Positions 8,827-17,826 of a DNA stretch of 64,000 bases are shown here, one piece after another. Each line of letters starts with the position of its first letter. The first letter of the stretch is position 1. The position numbers and the translations under genes are program-made. Source of the DNA: Sulfomarinibacter sp963741385 (lineage in GTDB: Bacteria; Acidobacteriota; Thermoanaerobaculia; Thermoanaerobaculales; Sulfomarinibacteraceae); contig CAVUHO010000014.1 of the NCBI GenBank assembly GCA_963741385.1, forward strand, positions 124,001 to 188,000, in the 5' to 3' direction. The notes under the pieces were generated by a model that was not told the origin of the DNA, searched no databases, and saw only the letters and a list, made by a program, of their open reading frames with translations.

Positions 8827-9822
8827 ATGAAAAAATTCCTACCCTGTGCAGTGGTCCTGGCGCTCGCCCTGTGTGGTGCGATGCCGGCGTCGGCGCAGCA
8901 GTCGCCGACCAATGTCGTCCTGACCGTCAACGATCAGCAGGTCTACGCCTGGGAGATCGGGCTGGAGGTTCCGCGGATTCAACAGGAGATGATCAGGCAG
9001 GGAATGAAGCCTGAACAGGAGATGGTCATCCAGGCCGCCATGCAGCGGGTCGTGGATTCCAAGCTCCTGGCCCAGGAGGCGAAACGGCTGAAGATGCAGC
9101 CCAACGATCAACGGGTCAAAGAAACGATGGCTCAGATCGAAGAACAGGCCGGCGGCCGTGCGAAGCTCGACGAGGCTCTCGCTCAGCGCGGGATGACGTA
9201 CGAGATGCTCGCAGCCAGCGTTGCCGAGTCCGACCTCGTGCAGGTGTTCATCGAGACCACAATCGACCCCGGGGTCGCGGTCAGCCCTGAGGAGGTTGCG
9301 GCGTATTACAGCGAGCACCCGGAGATGTTCCAGCGGCCCGAGCAGGTTCACGCACGCCACATCCTGATGCCAACGGGCGCCGACGCGACCGAGGCGACCA
9401 GGGCCGAAGCACTGGCGAAGGCCCAGGCCGCGCGGAAGCGCGCGCTTGCAGGAGAGGACTTTGCGACCCTCGCTATCGAGGTGTCCGAGGGGCCGAGCGC
9501 GCCCAAGGGCGGCGATCTCGGTTTCCTCGCGCGCCAGCAGATGGTCGCTCCGTTCGCAGATGTAGCCTTTGCACTCGAGGTCGGGGGGATCTCCGAGGTC
9601 GTGGAGACCCAGTTCGGGTATCACGTGATCAAGGTCGACGAAAAGCGCCCGGCAGCCACCATGACGCTCGACGAGGTGCGCGAACCGCTCACTGAAATGC
9701 TGCGGCAGAACCAGGGCGGGGAAGCGACCACCAAGGTCCTGGACCAGCTGGCCGAAAAGGCGAAAATCACCCAGGTCGGCCTGGGCTCGGCTGAGCCGGG
9801 CGCGGCTGCCAGCGGCGAGTAG
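8827..9822 (+). CDS. Parvulin-type peptidyl-prolyl isomerase (PpiC/SurA-like), exported
   Basis: 331 residues. It has a signal peptide (MKKFLPCAVVLALALCGAMPASA), an N-terminal SurA/PrsA-like chaperone region, and a parvulin domain from about residue 165 to 275 with ARHILM, GGDLGFL and FGYHVIKV signatures. The role is folding of secreted or outer-membrane proteins in the periplasm. ATG at 8827 follows AAGGAG (in caaatgaaggagttccg), and the signal peptide fixes the start. An FKBP-type isomerase begins 11 bp downstream, so two unrelated isomerase families are in one probable operon. Confidence 0.92.
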   Translation: MKKFLPCAVVLALALCGAMPASAQQSPTNVVLTVNDQQVYAWEIGLEVPRIQQEMIRQGMKPEQEMVIQAAMQRVVDSKLLAQEAKRLKMQPNDQRVKETMAQIEEQAGGRAKLDEALAQRGMTYEMLAASVAESDLVQVFIETTIDPGVAVSPEEVAAYYSEHPEMFQRPEQVHARHILMPTGADATEATRAEALAKAQAARKRALAGEDFATLAIEVSEGPSAPKGGDLGFLARQQMVAPFADVAFALEVGGISEVVETQFGYHVIKVDEKRPAATMTLDEVREPLTEMLRQNQGGEATTKVLDQLAEKAKITQVGLGSAEPGAAASGE

Positions 9823-9833
9823 GCGTCTCGACG

Positions 9834-10301
9834 ATGACCGCGGAGAAGGTCGAGAACAACACAGTCGTCGGCATCACATACCGTCTGACGGTGGCTGGCG
9901 GCAACGAGGTCGACAGCACCGAGGGGCGCGGGCCGCTGGAGTATCTGCACGGCCACGCGAACATCATTCCGGGGCTGGAAAAGGCGTTGGACGGCTTCTC
10001 GGTCGGCGACACGCTCGACATTGAGTTCGGTCCTGAGGACGGCTACGGCCCGCGTGACCCGCACCGCGTGATCGAGGTGACCCGTACCCAACTCGGCTTC
10101 GACCCCGAGGTCGGTACGGTGGTCCAGGCGCAGCTGCCCGACGGCTGTGAGCAGCACCTGATGATTGCCGAAGTCGACGGCGACACGGTCAAGCTCGACG
10201 GCAATCACCCGCTGGCGGGGGAGACCCTGCGCTTCGAAGTGTCTGTAGCGTCAATCCGGAAGGCCACGGCCGACGAGGTCGCCAGAGGCTCTGTCGGCTG
10301 A
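9834..10301 (+). CDS. FKBP-type peptidyl-prolyl isomerase, SlyD-like
   Basis: 155 residues with the FKBP fold split by the insert-in-flap domain typical of SlyD: flap residues TEGRGPLEYLHGHANIIPGLEKAL, then GPEDGYGPRDP. The His/Cys-rich metal-binding tail of E. coli SlyD is absent. No signal peptide, so it is cytoplasmic, unlike the upstream parvulin. Probable role: isomerase/chaperone. Its 3' end overlaps the convergent SGNH gene by about 50 bp. Confidence 0.9.
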   Translation: MTAEKVENNTVVGITYRLTVAGGNEVDSTEGRGPLEYLHGHANIIPGLEKALDGFSVGDTLDIEFGPEDGYGPRDPHRVIEVTRTQLGFDPEVGTVVQAQLPDGCEQHLMIAEVDGDTVKLDGNHPLAGETLRFEVSVASIRKATADEVARGSVG

Positions 10302-11864
10302 CGACAGGGGGTTCAGATCCGGTTCGCGGCAGTTCACGGTGCCACCAGAAAACTCGCGTTCGAATAGGCGGTCGACGATCACCCGCGCGATGTTCTCGGC
10401 GAGCAGACAATTGCCGAGGCCGGTCAGGTGCCCGAAGTCGCCGCCGAACCTGTCGATGTAGTAGGTGTCGAACCCGTTCTTCTCGACCAGTTCTGTAAAG
10501 AAGCTGTTGTCGACGTAGATCGGCCACGGATCCGCGGCGAGCAGACGCCTGACCTCGCGGACGTCGCGGCCGGGGTATTGGACGGCGACGAGCGGAATGC
10601 CGTCGGAACGAAGGACCCTCTCGAGTTCGACGTAGTTCCTGCGGGTCTCCGGATTGACGTATTCGTAGCGGACCCGGCGCCTGATCTCCCGGTAGTGCTG
10701 GGCGTCTTCAGCTCGTCCGTTCCGTTTGTAAAAGGCGATGAGCTCGTCGAAGCACCCCGCGTGGCCCGGATTCATCTGTTCCGCAATCTCCTTGAGCGTC
10801 CGCTCTGCGGCATCGAGCTGTCCGCTCTTTTCGTACAGATTTGCGAGCACAGCTGCCTGGTGGGTGTGGTCCACGAGGTTGGTGGGCTGCAGCAGTTCTC
10901 TGCGGATCTCGACGACCATCGCGATCGCGCGATCGGTCTCGCCACGGGCGTCATAGGACATGGCCAGCGCCGACTGCAGCAGGATCGACGGCTCGGTTGC
11001 AGCGGCCGCTCCGCGCAACAGCACGGCGTGTGCGCGCTCCGGGTCGCCGCCGTTGGCGTAGACGCGGGCGAGCTCGACGGAGCCGTCGGCAAAGGCGGGA
11101 TCGCGAGACAGGCGCGCTTCGAGCAGGCTGCGCGCCGCATCCAGATCACCTGCGTCGATCAGTCTTCGCACCTTTTCGAGGAACCTGGCGTCGCCGGGGG
11201 TCTGCGGGGTCGGCTCGGGCGGGGCGGGGCCCGGGCGGACGAATGCGGCGTCGACGCCCGGGGTCGGCTGACGGATGCCCTCGCCGAGTTCAACGGACGT
11301 TGGGGGGCGGTCTGTGAAGAGCGCGTGTCGGAGGAGTCGGTAGAGCTTGTAGAGACGGAAGTCACCATACCAGCGGCCCCGGCCCGGCTCGATGATCGTG
11401 CCGTACGCGTGCGTCTTTCCGCCGTCGTTGATCCCAATCATCGCGACAACGATGTGAGGCTTGAACGCAGCGATGTCGGCTTCCAGTCGGGCCATGATAT
11501 CCCGGGTGACAGCGCCGGACCGGCCCATGTTGATGACGACGACCGTCTTGTCGAGACCCTGACGGTTGAGAATGTCCTGGAGAATCTCGGGATAGCGCGG
11601 CACGCCCGCGTTGCCGGCGGTGGTGGATTCGCCGAGACACATCACCCGGAGCTGGTGTTGCTGTTTCAGGCGGCGCGCGTTGTCTCGATTCTGGGCGGTA
11701 ATGACCGCATGGCCCGCGATCCTCATGCCGGCTTCAAGGGTGGTGAGCGCCAGCAGGGTCCCGAAAATCACCAGCGCGAGACGCGACAACGGTTTCGGTA
11801 TCAGAAGCAGGATTCCTTCCTCCGCTGCAGTCTTCGTTCCTCTCTCATCGCAGCGATGGTACAC
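10251..11864 (-). CDS. Membrane-anchored SGNH/GDSL hydrolase with TPR-like repeats
   Basis: Roughly 537 residues. A hydrophobic anchor (SRLALVIFGTLLALTTLEAG) is followed by an SGNH hydrolase whose blocks are visible: GEST (nucleophile Ser), GRSG, GIND, and the C-terminal D..H pair within DFGHLTGLGN. Between blocks III and V lies a helical stretch with TPR-like spacing (DLDAARSLLEARLSRDPAF and others). Substrate unknown; relatives act on envelope esters. The start is uncertain: GTG at 11864 is used because the longer ATG at 11975 would overlap the divergent deaminase; a CTG near 11828 with a strong GGAGGAAGGA site is another possibility. Confidence 0.72.
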   Translation of the reverse strand: MYHRCDERGTKTAAEEGILLLIPKPLSRLALVIFGTLLALTTLEAGMRIAGHAVITAQNRDNARRLKQQHQLRVMCLGESTTAGNAGVPRYPEILQDILNRQGLDKTVVVINMGRSGAVTRDIMARLEADIAAFKPHIVVAMIGINDGGKTHAYGTIIEPGRGRWYGDFRLYKLYRLLRHALFTDRPPTSVELGEGIRQPTPGVDAAFVRPGPAPPEPTPQTPGDARFLEKVRRLIDAGDLDAARSLLEARLSRDPAFADGSVELARVYANGGDPERAHAVLLRGAAAATEPSILLQSALAMSYDARGETDRAIAMVVEIRRELLQPTNLVDHTHQAAVLANLYEKSGQLDAAERTLKEIAEQMNPGHAGCFDELIAFYKRNGRAEDAQHYREIRRRVRYEYVNPETRRNYVELERVLRSDGIPLVAVQYPGRDVREVRRLLAADPWPIYVDNSFFTELVEKNGFDTYYIDRFGGDFGHLTGLGNCLLAENIARVIVDRLFEREFSGGTVNCREPDLNPLSSADRASGDLVGRGLPD

Positions 11865-11936
11865 GAGCGGGGTCGACCGGAGCAGGCGGCGACTGCGGAT
11901 TGCGTCCGGTCGCGCTGTGACCGACAATGGCCGACG

Positions 11937-13265
11937 ATGAACTCGTTGCTGATTCTTGGCGCTGCCGTCCTGCAATGCGAGGATGACCGGTGCGAGGTCC
12001 TGAAGGACCGGGACATCGTCATCGACGGCAACCGGATCACGGCGATTCGTCCTTCAGGGGAGATCTCCCCGGGGAGTGTGGCCGAGGTCGTGCCGGCGCA
12101 CGGCCTCTTCGCGATGCCGGGTCTGATCAACACTCACGCCCACACCCCGATGTGCCTCTTCAGGGGGTTGGCGGAGGACGTCGACATCGCGACCTGGTTC
12201 AACGACTACATCTGGCCGCTGGAGAGCAACCTCACCGAGGACGACGTGTTCTGGGGGATGCAGCTGGGTCTGGCGGAGATGATCGAAGCTGGGGTTACGG
12301 CGGTCGCCGACCATTACTTCCACATGCATCGCGAGGTGGAAGCGGTCGAGAAGGCGGGAACCCGTGCCGCCCTCGGGTGGGCGGTGTTCGGCAGCCAGGG
12401 TGAGGCCGGCGTCGAGCGGACGGCGTCCTTTGCCCGCGACTTCAACGGCGCCGCCGGCGGAAGGATCACGACCTGGCTGGCGCCGCACGCGCCCTATACC
12501 TGTGACGACGCCTTCCTGACTGCCGTGGCGGCCGAGGCCGAGCGCCTCGATCTCGGCATTCACATCCACGCCGCCGAAACCGCCGGGCAGACCGAGGCGA
12601 GCCTGAAAGCCCATGGCAAGACCCCGATCGAGATCCTCGACGACACCGGTGTCCTAGCCCGACCCACCATTCTCGCTCACTGTTGCGGTGTGACCGAAGC
12701 CGACATCGACCTGCTGGCTCGCAGACCGTGCGGTGTGGCCCATGCGCCCAAAACCTATCTCAAGCTCGCGATGGGTGCGGCGCCGATTCGCGCGCTTCGG
12801 GCAGCCGGGATTCCGGTGGGTCTGGCGAGCGACGGTCCGGTCTCCAATAACACGCTCGATATTCTCGAGTCCATGCGGCTGATGGCCATGGTGGCTAAAC
12901 ACGAAAGCGGCAACCCCCGAGATCTTCCGGTTGCGCAAACCCTGACCATCGCCACCCGAGACAGTGCCCGAGTTTTCGGGAGGCCGGACGACCTCGGACA
13001 CCTGGCGCCAGGATTTCTCGCCGACCTCATCCTGGTGGACCTTGGCGGCGCACACAACCAGCCGCTGCACGACCCGGCTGTGAGTCTGGTGTACTCGGTC
13101 CGGGCCTCGGACGTGCGGACGGTGATCTGCGACGGCAGGGTGCTGATGCGCGACCGCCGTCTGCTGACCGTCGACAAGGCCGAGATCACCGCCCGGGTCG
13201 GTCAGAGCATCGAGCGTCTCGGCAGGCGCGTGCCGGGGTCGAGAATTCAGTCCTATCGACCCTGA
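11937..13265 (+). CDS. Amidohydrolase, S-adenosylhomocysteine/5'-methylthioadenosine deaminase-like (MtaD)
   Basis: 442 residues of the cytosine-deaminase-like amidohydrolase superfamily. Visible metal and catalytic motifs: HAH at residues 67-69, HIHAAET, LAHCCGV and LASDGPVSNN. The segment MCLFRGLAEDVDIATWFNDYIWPLE is close to the MtaD/SAH deaminase signature. The likely reaction is hydrolytic deamination of an adenine or related nucleoside in the cytoplasm; the family is functionally diverse, so the substrate is inferred. It overlaps nothing downstream and ends 67 bp before the Tat-exported oxidoreductase. Confidence 0.85.
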   Translation: MNSLLILGAAVLQCEDDRCEVLKDRDIVIDGNRITAIRPSGEISPGSVAEVVPAHGLFAMPGLINTHAHTPMCLFRGLAEDVDIATWFNDYIWPLESNLTEDDVFWGMQLGLAEMIEAGVTAVADHYFHMHREVEAVEKAGTRAALGWAVFGSQGEAGVERTASFARDFNGAAGGRITTWLAPHAPYTCDDAFLTAVAAEAERLDLGIHIHAAETAGQTEASLKAHGKTPIEILDDTGVLARPTILAHCCGVTEADIDLLARRPCGVAHAPKTYLKLAMGAAPIRALRAAGIPVGLASDGPVSNNTLDILESMRLMAMVAKHESGNPRDLPVAQTLTIATRDSARVFGRPDDLGHLAPGFLADLILVDLGGAHNQPLHDPAVSLVYSVRASDVRTVICDGRVLMRDRRLLTVDKAEITARVGQSIERLGRRVPGSRIQSYRP

Positions 13266-13332
13266 GGGAGACAGTGCTGTTAACGTGTTCGGGTCGCAAC
13301 GGAAGTGGCGCCGACAACCCAGCGGAGGCATC

Positions 13333-14706
13333 ATGCGCAGGAAACCCTCGAGCCAACTCAACCGTCGTGATCTGTTGAAAATCGGTGCGGTTGGCGCCGG
13401 AGGGCTCCTGGTTCAGACCATGGCGGCGCCGGTGGCTCGTGCGGTTTCCGGTGATGCCACGATGATGGACGTCGCCGCTCCGCCTCTCGAGCGCGTCCGC
13501 ATCGGTTTTGTCGGTGTCGGTTTGATGGGGACGGCCCACGTCGAGAATTTTCTCAAGATCGAGGGCGTCGAGGTTGTTGCCGTCTGTGACATCGTGGAGG
13601 AGAAGGTCGTTCGCGCCCAGAAAATGGTGGTCGAGGCCGGCCAACCGGTGCCAGAGGGTTTCAGCCGGGGACCGGAGGACTTCAAACGTCTGTGTGATCG
13701 CGGGGACCTGGATCTGGTGTTCACCGCGACACCGTGGGAGTGGCACGTACCGGTGTGCGTCGCTGCCATGAATGCCGGCAAGCACGCTGCAACCGAGGTG
13801 CCGGCGGCGTTGACGATCGACGACTGCTGGCTGCTGGTGGAGACGTCGGAGAGAACCCGCAGACACTGCGTGATGATGGAAAACTGCAACTACGACCGCT
13901 TTGAAATGATGACGCTCAACATGGTCAACCAGGGAGCGTTCGGCGAACTGCTGCGTGCCGAGTGCGGCTACCTGCACGACCTGCGGGCGGTGAAACACGA
14001 CATGGAAGGGGAGGGCGTGTGGCGTCGGGCGCACTCGATGACGACCAACGGCGATCTCTACCCGACGCATGGTCTGGGCCCGGTGGCGCAGTGTTTCGAC
14101 ATCAACCGCGGCAACACTTTCGAAACTCTGGTCTCGATGGGTTCGAAGACCCGCGGACTCCACCTTTATGCCGAGGAACGCTTTGGTCCGGACAGTGCGC
14201 ACGCCGCGGAAATATTCGTGCTCTCGGACGTGGTGACGACGCTGTTGCGCACGGCGCGTGGGGAGACTGTGGTGGTCACCCACGACACCAGTTCTCCTCG
14301 CCCCTACAGCCGCGACTACCTCATCCAGGGGACGCGCGGGATCGCCAGCAAATACCCGCAACCCGGAATCCACATCGAAGGCCGCAGCGAGGCCCACCGT
14401 TGGGAAACCGTGGACGCCTATCTCGAGGAGTTTGATCACCCGCTGTGGCGGCAACTCGAGGCCGCGAGTGCGGGTGCCGGCCATGGCGGAATGGACTTCA
14501 TCGAGGATTACCGTTTGGTCGAGGCCTTGAGGTTGGGGCGGCCCACGGATTCAGACGTGTACGACGCGGCCATGTTGAGCGCAGTCATCGAACTCAGCGG
14601 CCGGTCGATTGCGAGAGGGAGCGAGCCGATGAGGTTCCCCGACTTCACCCGCGGCGGTTGGCACCGCGAGAGGCGCCTCCAGGTCCTCGATGGCGGCGAC
14701 CTGTGA
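13333..14706 (+). CDS. Tat-exported Gfo/Idh/MocA protein, probable GH109 alpha-N-acetylgalactosaminidase
   Basis: 457 residues. A Tat signal (NRRDLLKIGAVGAGG) precedes a Gfo/Idh/MocA Rossmann domain (IGFVGVGLMGTAHVENF). Downstream motifs (ENCNYDRFEMMTLNM, YLHDLR and YPTHGLGP) match the glycoside hydrolase family 109 pattern, in which a tightly bound NAD+ supports hydrolysis of terminal alpha-GalNAc. Tat export of a pre-loaded NAD+ enzyme is usual in that family. The gene runs into galactokinase with a GTGA overlap. GH109 versus plain oxidoreductase cannot be settled here, but the conserved blocks favour GH109. GCGGAGG precedes the chosen ATG. Confidence 0.82.
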   Translation: MRRKPSSQLNRRDLLKIGAVGAGGLLVQTMAAPVARAVSGDATMMDVAAPPLERVRIGFVGVGLMGTAHVENFLKIEGVEVVAVCDIVEEKVVRAQKMVVEAGQPVPEGFSRGPEDFKRLCDRGDLDLVFTATPWEWHVPVCVAAMNAGKHAATEVPAALTIDDCWLLVETSERTRRHCVMMENCNYDRFEMMTLNMVNQGAFGELLRAECGYLHDLRAVKHDMEGEGVWRRAHSMTTNGDLYPTHGLGPVAQCFDINRGNTFETLVSMGSKTRGLHLYAEERFGPDSAHAAEIFVLSDVVTTLLRTARGETVVVTHDTSSPRPYSRDYLIQGTRGIASKYPQPGIHIEGRSEAHRWETVDAYLEEFDHPLWRQLEAASAGAGHGGMDFIEDYRLVEALRLGRPTDSDVYDAAMLSAVIELSGRSIARGSEPMRFPDFTRGGWHRERRLQVLDGGDL

Positions 14707-15872
14707 CCGACCGCTCCGGTTGGGTCTCCCGGCTCGGCGCGCGAGCAAGGGACGCTTTCGGCAGACCCGGAAACCCATGCATCGCAGTGGCTCCGGGAAG
14801 GGTGAATTTGATCGGTGAGCACACGGACTACAACGACGGCTGGGTCCTGCCGATGGCCATCGACCGAAAGGTCGGTGTCGCAGCCTTTCCTCGCGACGAT
14901 GGGATAGTGCGCGCTCGCTCCGTTGTTTTCGGTGAGACCCGGGAAATTCGACTCGAGGATCTCGCACCCCCCGCACGGGCGGAATGGTTCGACTACGTCG
15001 CCGGCACCGCGTGGGCATTGATCTCCGGGGGCCACCCTCTGATGGGGGCGGATCTTGTGGTCGACGGCGACGTCCCTCTCGGTTCCGGCCTCTCTTCGTC
15101 GGCCGCGGTGGAGATGGCTACGGCGCGCGCCCTGTGTGGGATCTCGGACATCGACTGGGATCCCGTGGCCATGGCTCTTCTGGGGCAGAAAACCGAATGG
15201 GAGTTCATCGGAGTCAAGGGTGGGGTGATGGACCAGTTCACCGCCACCATGGCACGAGCGGGACACGCCATGCTGCTCGACTGCCGCACGCTCGAGACGA
15301 GCCCGGTGCCCTTGCCTGACAGCGTGGTCGTGGTGGTGCTGGATACCGGTGCATCACGGTCCTTGGCAGGGAGCGCCTACAACGAGCGCAGCGCCAGTTG
15401 CCGGGAGGCCGTGGCGGCGCTCAAGACCGTGGACCCCGAGATCCGAGCCCTTCGCGACGTCGATCTCGATCTTCTGGAAACCTCGCGAGACAGGCTTGAC
15501 AGCACTGCCTACCGACGGGCGCGGCACGTGGTGGGGGAGATCCGGCGCCCCCTTTTGATGGCGAAGGCGTTGGCTGGTTCGGACCTCGAAGAGGCCGGCC
15601 GCCTGATGAATGAGTCGCACACGAGCCTGCGTGAGCTGTACGAGGTATCGAGCTTCGAGCTCGACCTGTTCACCGACCTCGCCCGGCGACATCCTGGGTG
15701 CTATGGGGCCCGGCTCACCGGCGCCGGTTTTGGCGGCTGTGCGATTGCCCTGGTGAACGCCGGGGATGCGGGGGACTTCATGGACACCGTCCACGCCGGC
15801 TACAGGGCGCAGACCGACCTGCCGAGCTCGGTGTTTGCGGTTCGCGCTGAGGGCGGAGCGCGATTATTCTAG
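14703..15872 (+). CDS. galK: Galactokinase
   Basis: 389 residues of the GHMP kinase family. The galactokinase signature GRVNLIGEHTDYNDG lies near residue 32, the ATP-binding loop is GSGLSSSAAVE, and the C-terminal motif is LTGAGFGGCAIAL. It phosphorylates galactose (or GalNAc in GalK2-like members) at O1 in the cytoplasm. The start is GTG, overlapping the TGA of the GH109-like gene as GTGA, a translational-coupling arrangement. Context suggests use of galactose or GalNAc released by the upstream enzyme. Confidence 0.93.
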   Translation: MTDRSGWVSRLGARARDAFGRPGNPCIAVAPGRVNLIGEHTDYNDGWVLPMAIDRKVGVAAFPRDDGIVRARSVVFGETREIRLEDLAPPARAEWFDYVAGTAWALISGGHPLMGADLVVDGDVPLGSGLSSSAAVEMATARALCGISDIDWDPVAMALLGQKTEWEFIGVKGGVMDQFTATMARAGHAMLLDCRTLETSPVPLPDSVVVVVLDTGASRSLAGSAYNERSASCREAVAALKTVDPEIRALRDVDLDLLETSRDRLDSTAYRRARHVVGEIRRPLLMAKALAGSDLEEAGRLMNESHTSLRELYEVSSFELDLFTDLARRHPGCYGARLTGAGFGGCAIALVNAGDAGDFMDTVHAGYRAQTDLPSSVFAVRAEGGARLF

Positions 15873-15878
15873 CCAGTC

Positions 15879-16070
15879 TTACGATTCAGTGCCTTGCGCC
15901 GGTTGCGGAACCGGGTGGGCGATCTTCGGCGACTGCTCCGCCCAGTCGAAAGCTTCGCTGTTGTGGTGACATGAGCGGCAGGTCGCTTCGTCGGGCACCC
16001 GTGCGCCTCCGTCGGATCCGGAGGTCGTCTCGATGGTGACGATACGTAAAGAAACTGCCGCAGGTTCCAA
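15879..16070 (-). pseudogene. Remnant of a multiheme cytochrome c C-terminus
   Basis: On the minus strand a short frame reads VPDEATCRSCHH, then FDWAEQSPKIAHPVPQ before a stop. The CRSCH heme-binding site followed by an F-D-x-A/W...KI-HP tail resembles the end of multiheme cytochromes. No upstream gene portion is present; the adjoining DNA is the start of the SpoIIE-family gene on the other strand. I read it as a decayed fragment. A genuine 60-residue cytochrome is possible but lacks a signal peptide. The 277-bp gap between galK and the phosphatase gene holds nothing else I can identify. Confidence 0.4.
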
Positions 16071-16149
16071 CGTGACAATCGAAGAGTCGCCCTTGCAACC
16101 ATCGGAGAGTCGAGCTAGCTTCTTGGCAGACAGAAGGAAGAGGAGAACA

Positions 16150-17826
16150 GTGACTCAGCGGGCATTCATCGTTGCCGAAAACGACAGGGACCGGCGGCGC
16201 GTGCCCATAGGGGAGGCTCTGACCGTGGGTCGCGGGGCCGATTGCTTGCTGGTGATCAGGGACTCGGCAGCCTCCCGGCAGCACCTCGAGATCAGGCGCT
16301 CCGGAATCGGCTGGGAGTGCCGCGACCTCGGCAGCAGGAACGGAACGCTGGTCAACGGAACCCGGATTTCGAGCTGTGAACTGAGCGACGGTGACGAGAT
16401 CAAAATCGGTGAAACCTCGCTGACATTCGAGCTCGGCGACGGGAGCGCCGCCAGCGAACCGGAAAAGACCATATTCCTGCAGACGGTGCTCGACCCGTCG
16501 GGACACGAACAGAAGCTGGGGCCGTCGTCCCTGTCGAAGGATTTTCTCGAGGCGGCGTACACCTTGATGAACGCGATGGCCGCCAACTTCAACCCGTGCG
16601 AACTGGTCGACACCATCCTCCGGACGACGACGAGCGCGATTCGCGCCCACCGCGGTGCGGTGTTGTTCGCCGGTCCGGACGGCGAGCTGTTGCCCTGCGC
16701 GATCTGCGGGAGGGTCCACACCATTCAGGATGGGGAGGCTCGGTCGGCGACGGTCGAAGAGATCGAGATCAGCGAGACGGTGGCCCGGCGGGTGCTGCGT
16801 GACGGCGAAAACGTGCTGTTCCAGTCGGGGTGGAGCAACAGCACTCTCGACCCCAGCGTGAGCATGGCCGCGCTCAATCTGACGTCCATCCTGTGCGTGC
16901 CCATCCGGACCAAGGAGAGCATTTCGGGAATCCTCTACATCGACACCGACATCGCCGATCAGGCTTACACCCAGGACGACCTGCTGCTGGCCGCGGCGGC
17001 CGGCAACAGCGCCGGGTTGGCTCTGCAGAATGCGCACAACCACCAGTCCCTGCTCCAAAAACAGCGGATCGAGCAGGACGTCGAGGCCGCGTGGACCATT
17101 CAGGAGGGTTTTCTGGTCAGCGACTGGTCGACGAACGATCCTCGATTTGAAATTTACGGCCGCACGCGGCCGGCGCGGATCGTGGGAGGAGACTTCTACG
17201 ACTTCGTCCGCATCGACGAGGACCGGGTCGGCATGCTGATCGGCGACGTCAGCGGCAAGGGGATGGCGGCGGCCCTCACCATGGCCCAGATCCTGGCCGA
17301 GTTCCGGCTGTGCGCGCCCGGCTCGACCTCCCCGGCCGAGGTCTTGAGGCAACTCAACGAGAGATTGGTGGTGCGCAGCAAACGGGGCCTCTTCTGCACC
17401 ATCGCCGCGGTCGCCATCAACCTCGAAAACGGCAACATCCTCGGCGCCAATGCCGGCCACCACCCGTTGGTTGTGGTTTCGCGAGACCGTTCGCTTTCGC
17501 TCCTCGGGGCATCCGGCCCTCCCATCGGGGTACTCCCGGGCGCCTCCTGGACGGACGAGCGGGCCGCGGTCACGCCGGGTGACACGATGCTGTTCTACAC
17601 CGACGGGATCGTCGAGGCGAGGGCCGGTGTCACCATGGGTTCCAACCACGGTGAACTCGTCGAGTACGGCGTCGAAAACCTGATGAGGGTTGCGCAGGCC
17701 TCCGCGGCTGGCGGCCCGCAGAAGCTGATCGAGGCTGTTATCCAAGATGTCGATCGCTTCTGCTCGCCCATCGCGCCGCACGATGACTGCACCCTGATCG
17801 CTTTGAGGTACAACGGCGATGGCTGA
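16150..17826 (+). CDS. FHA-GAF-PP2C (SpoIIE/RsbU-type) serine phosphatase
   Basis: 558 residues from a GTG start with an AGGAAGAGGAGAAC ribosome-binding region; an in-frame ATG at 16033 would add 39 residues of low similarity. Domains: FHA at residues 1-95 (GRG at 27-29, SRQH at 42-45, GSRNGT at 61-66), a GAF-like sensor about 130-310, and a PPM/SpoIIE phosphatase about 330-555 with GGDFYDF, GDVSGKG and FYTDGIVEA metal-binding motifs. It should dephosphorylate a phospho-STAS protein. A kinase and a STAS gene follow immediately, completing a partner switch. Confidence 0.88.
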   Translation: MTQRAFIVAENDRDRRRVPIGEALTVGRGADCLLVIRDSAASRQHLEIRRSGIGWECRDLGSRNGTLVNGTRISSCELSDGDEIKIGETSLTFELGDGSAASEPEKTIFLQTVLDPSGHEQKLGPSSLSKDFLEAAYTLMNAMAANFNPCELVDTILRTTTSAIRAHRGAVLFAGPDGELLPCAICGRVHTIQDGEARSATVEEIEISETVARRVLRDGENVLFQSGWSNSTLDPSVSMAALNLTSILCVPIRTKESISGILYIDTDIADQAYTQDDLLLAAAAGNSAGLALQNAHNHQSLLQKQRIEQDVEAAWTIQEGFLVSDWSTNDPRFEIYGRTRPARIVGGDFYDFVRIDEDRVGMLIGDVSGKGMAAALTMAQILAEFRLCAPGSTSPAEVLRQLNERLVVRSKRGLFCTIAAVAINLENGNILGANAGHHPLVVVSRDRSLSLLGASGPPIGVLPGASWTDERAAVTPGDTMLFYTDGIVEARAGVTMGSNHGELVEYGVENLMRVAQASAAGGPQKLIEAVIQDVDRFCSPIAPHDDCTLIALRYNGDG

